Translations under genes and position numbers: made by a program
The notes under the pieces: model-generated
The model's input: the letters and a program-made list of their open reading frames with translations, nothing else
What the model was told of the DNA's origin: nothing
Database searches by the model: none
Part shown: one piece after another, positions 63,759 through 64,000 of the stretch
Position numbering within the stretch: the first letter of the stretch is position 1
Layout: each line of letters starts with the position of its first letter
Origin: Pedobacter sp. MC2016-14
GTDB taxonomy: Bacteria > Bacteroidota > Bacteroidia > Sphingobacteriales > Sphingobacteriaceae
DNA: 64,000 nucleotides
Assembly (NCBI RefSeq): GCF_020991475.1
Contig: NZ_JAJMPA010000001.1
Coordinates: 2,108,001 to 2,172,000, forward strand
Direction: 5' to 3'

Positions 63759-64000
63759 ATGTATAGTGCGAGGAGCAGGTATGCTTTAATGGCTTTATTG
63801 GCCATTATTAGTTTAGTATGCCTCTATAATCATCAGGAAGAACTCGCTGCAGTGGCAGGTTTGTTTCTGGGCTTTACGATATGGAGCCACTTTAAGCAGA
63901 GCTCAATATTGCTGGCTTCCAAGCATTTTAAAGCAGGGAATTATGAGGCTGCGGAACGGCTTTTGGCTGAGGTTCCTAATCCAGACCGTCTTTTGAAATC
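63759..64000 (+). CDS. Hypothetical membrane protein, 3' end beyond window
   Basis: An open frame from ATG 63759, two bases after the response-regulator stop, runs off the right edge (80 codons). It begins MYSARSRYALMALLAIISLV and has two hydrophobic segments (about 8-22 and 30-43), then a helical part (FKAGNYEAAERLLAEVP) resembling the start of a TPR repeat. It is probably co-transcribed with the two-component genes. No family can be named from this part. Confidence 0.65.
   Translation, partial: MYSARSRYALMALLAIISLVCLYNHQEELAAVAGLFLGFTIWSHFKQSSILLASKHFKAGNYEAAERLLAEVPNPDRLLK

Noticed and set aside
1..64000. CRISPR arrays, tRNA/rRNA genes, insertion sequences or prophage
   Set aside because: No regularly spaced repeats, cloverleaf-like sequences, transposase motifs or phage structural genes were recognised by reading.

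Overview
The window comes from a Bacteroidota genome, most likely Sphingobacteriaceae (Pedobacter-like). The evidence is four ECF sigma/FecR/TonB-receptor cassettes, SusD lipoproteins, a long IspG with the Bacteroidota-type insert, a GldA/GldFG-like ABC transporter, promoters resembling the Bacteroidota TAnnTTTG -7 element, and few Shine-Dalgarno sequences. No tRNA, rRNA, CRISPR array, insertion sequence or prophage was seen.

Layout. 1-486: a truncated minus-strand gene with a clear promoter/operator. 487-9545: phosphatase cassette A (metallophosphoesterase; then on the minus strand sigma, FecR, SusC, SusD, Tat-exported alkaline phosphatase). 9731-11323: three small genes (lipoprotein, DUF2200, DUF1877) and a terminator. 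11532-19809: cassette B on the minus strand (sigma, FecR, STN-type SusC, SusD, thioredoxin-fold protein). 20160-20378: relic of a PstS-like phosphate-binding lipoprotein. 20579-28907: phosphatase cassette C (sigma, FecR, TonB receptor without SusD, Tat-exported metallophosphoesterase) and a hybrid histidine kinase. 28912-33806: two small genes and a glycolipid-like cluster (two GT4 glycosyltransferases, a flippase-like protein, a GDPD-like phosphodiesterase). 33920-34079: a 160-bp element with 26-bp terminal inverted repeats. 34254-37848: PspC and LiaF-like membrane proteins, then ispG. 37829-53368: cassette D (sigma, FecR, STN-type SusC, SusD), continuing without a large gap into an ABC ATPase, a GldF-GldG-like fusion, a lipoprotein zinc metalloprotease and a double MutS-like ATPase. 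53420-56711: an XRE/DUF2975 pair with a tandem operator, an MBL-fold hydrolase and an alpha/beta hydrolase. 56818-62145: the heme operon hemA-hemCD-hemB-hemL, followed by a two-component system and a truncated membrane protein.

How the parts fit. Cassettes B and D are standard transducer systems: the receptor has an STN domain, the FecR proteins are 386 aa with a GTHFN motif, and both carry a similar hairpin between fecR and susC. Cassettes A and C form a second class: receptors lack STN, the FecR proteins are shorter with a GTSFWVD motif, and the effector is an exported phosphatase. With the pstS relic next to C, this suggests two paralogous outer-membrane systems for organic-phosphate scavenging. 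The long run of genes in cassette D suggests that outer-membrane SusCD transport, an inner-membrane ABC system and a surface or periplasmic protease work together. Functions are inferred from sequence motifs and context only.
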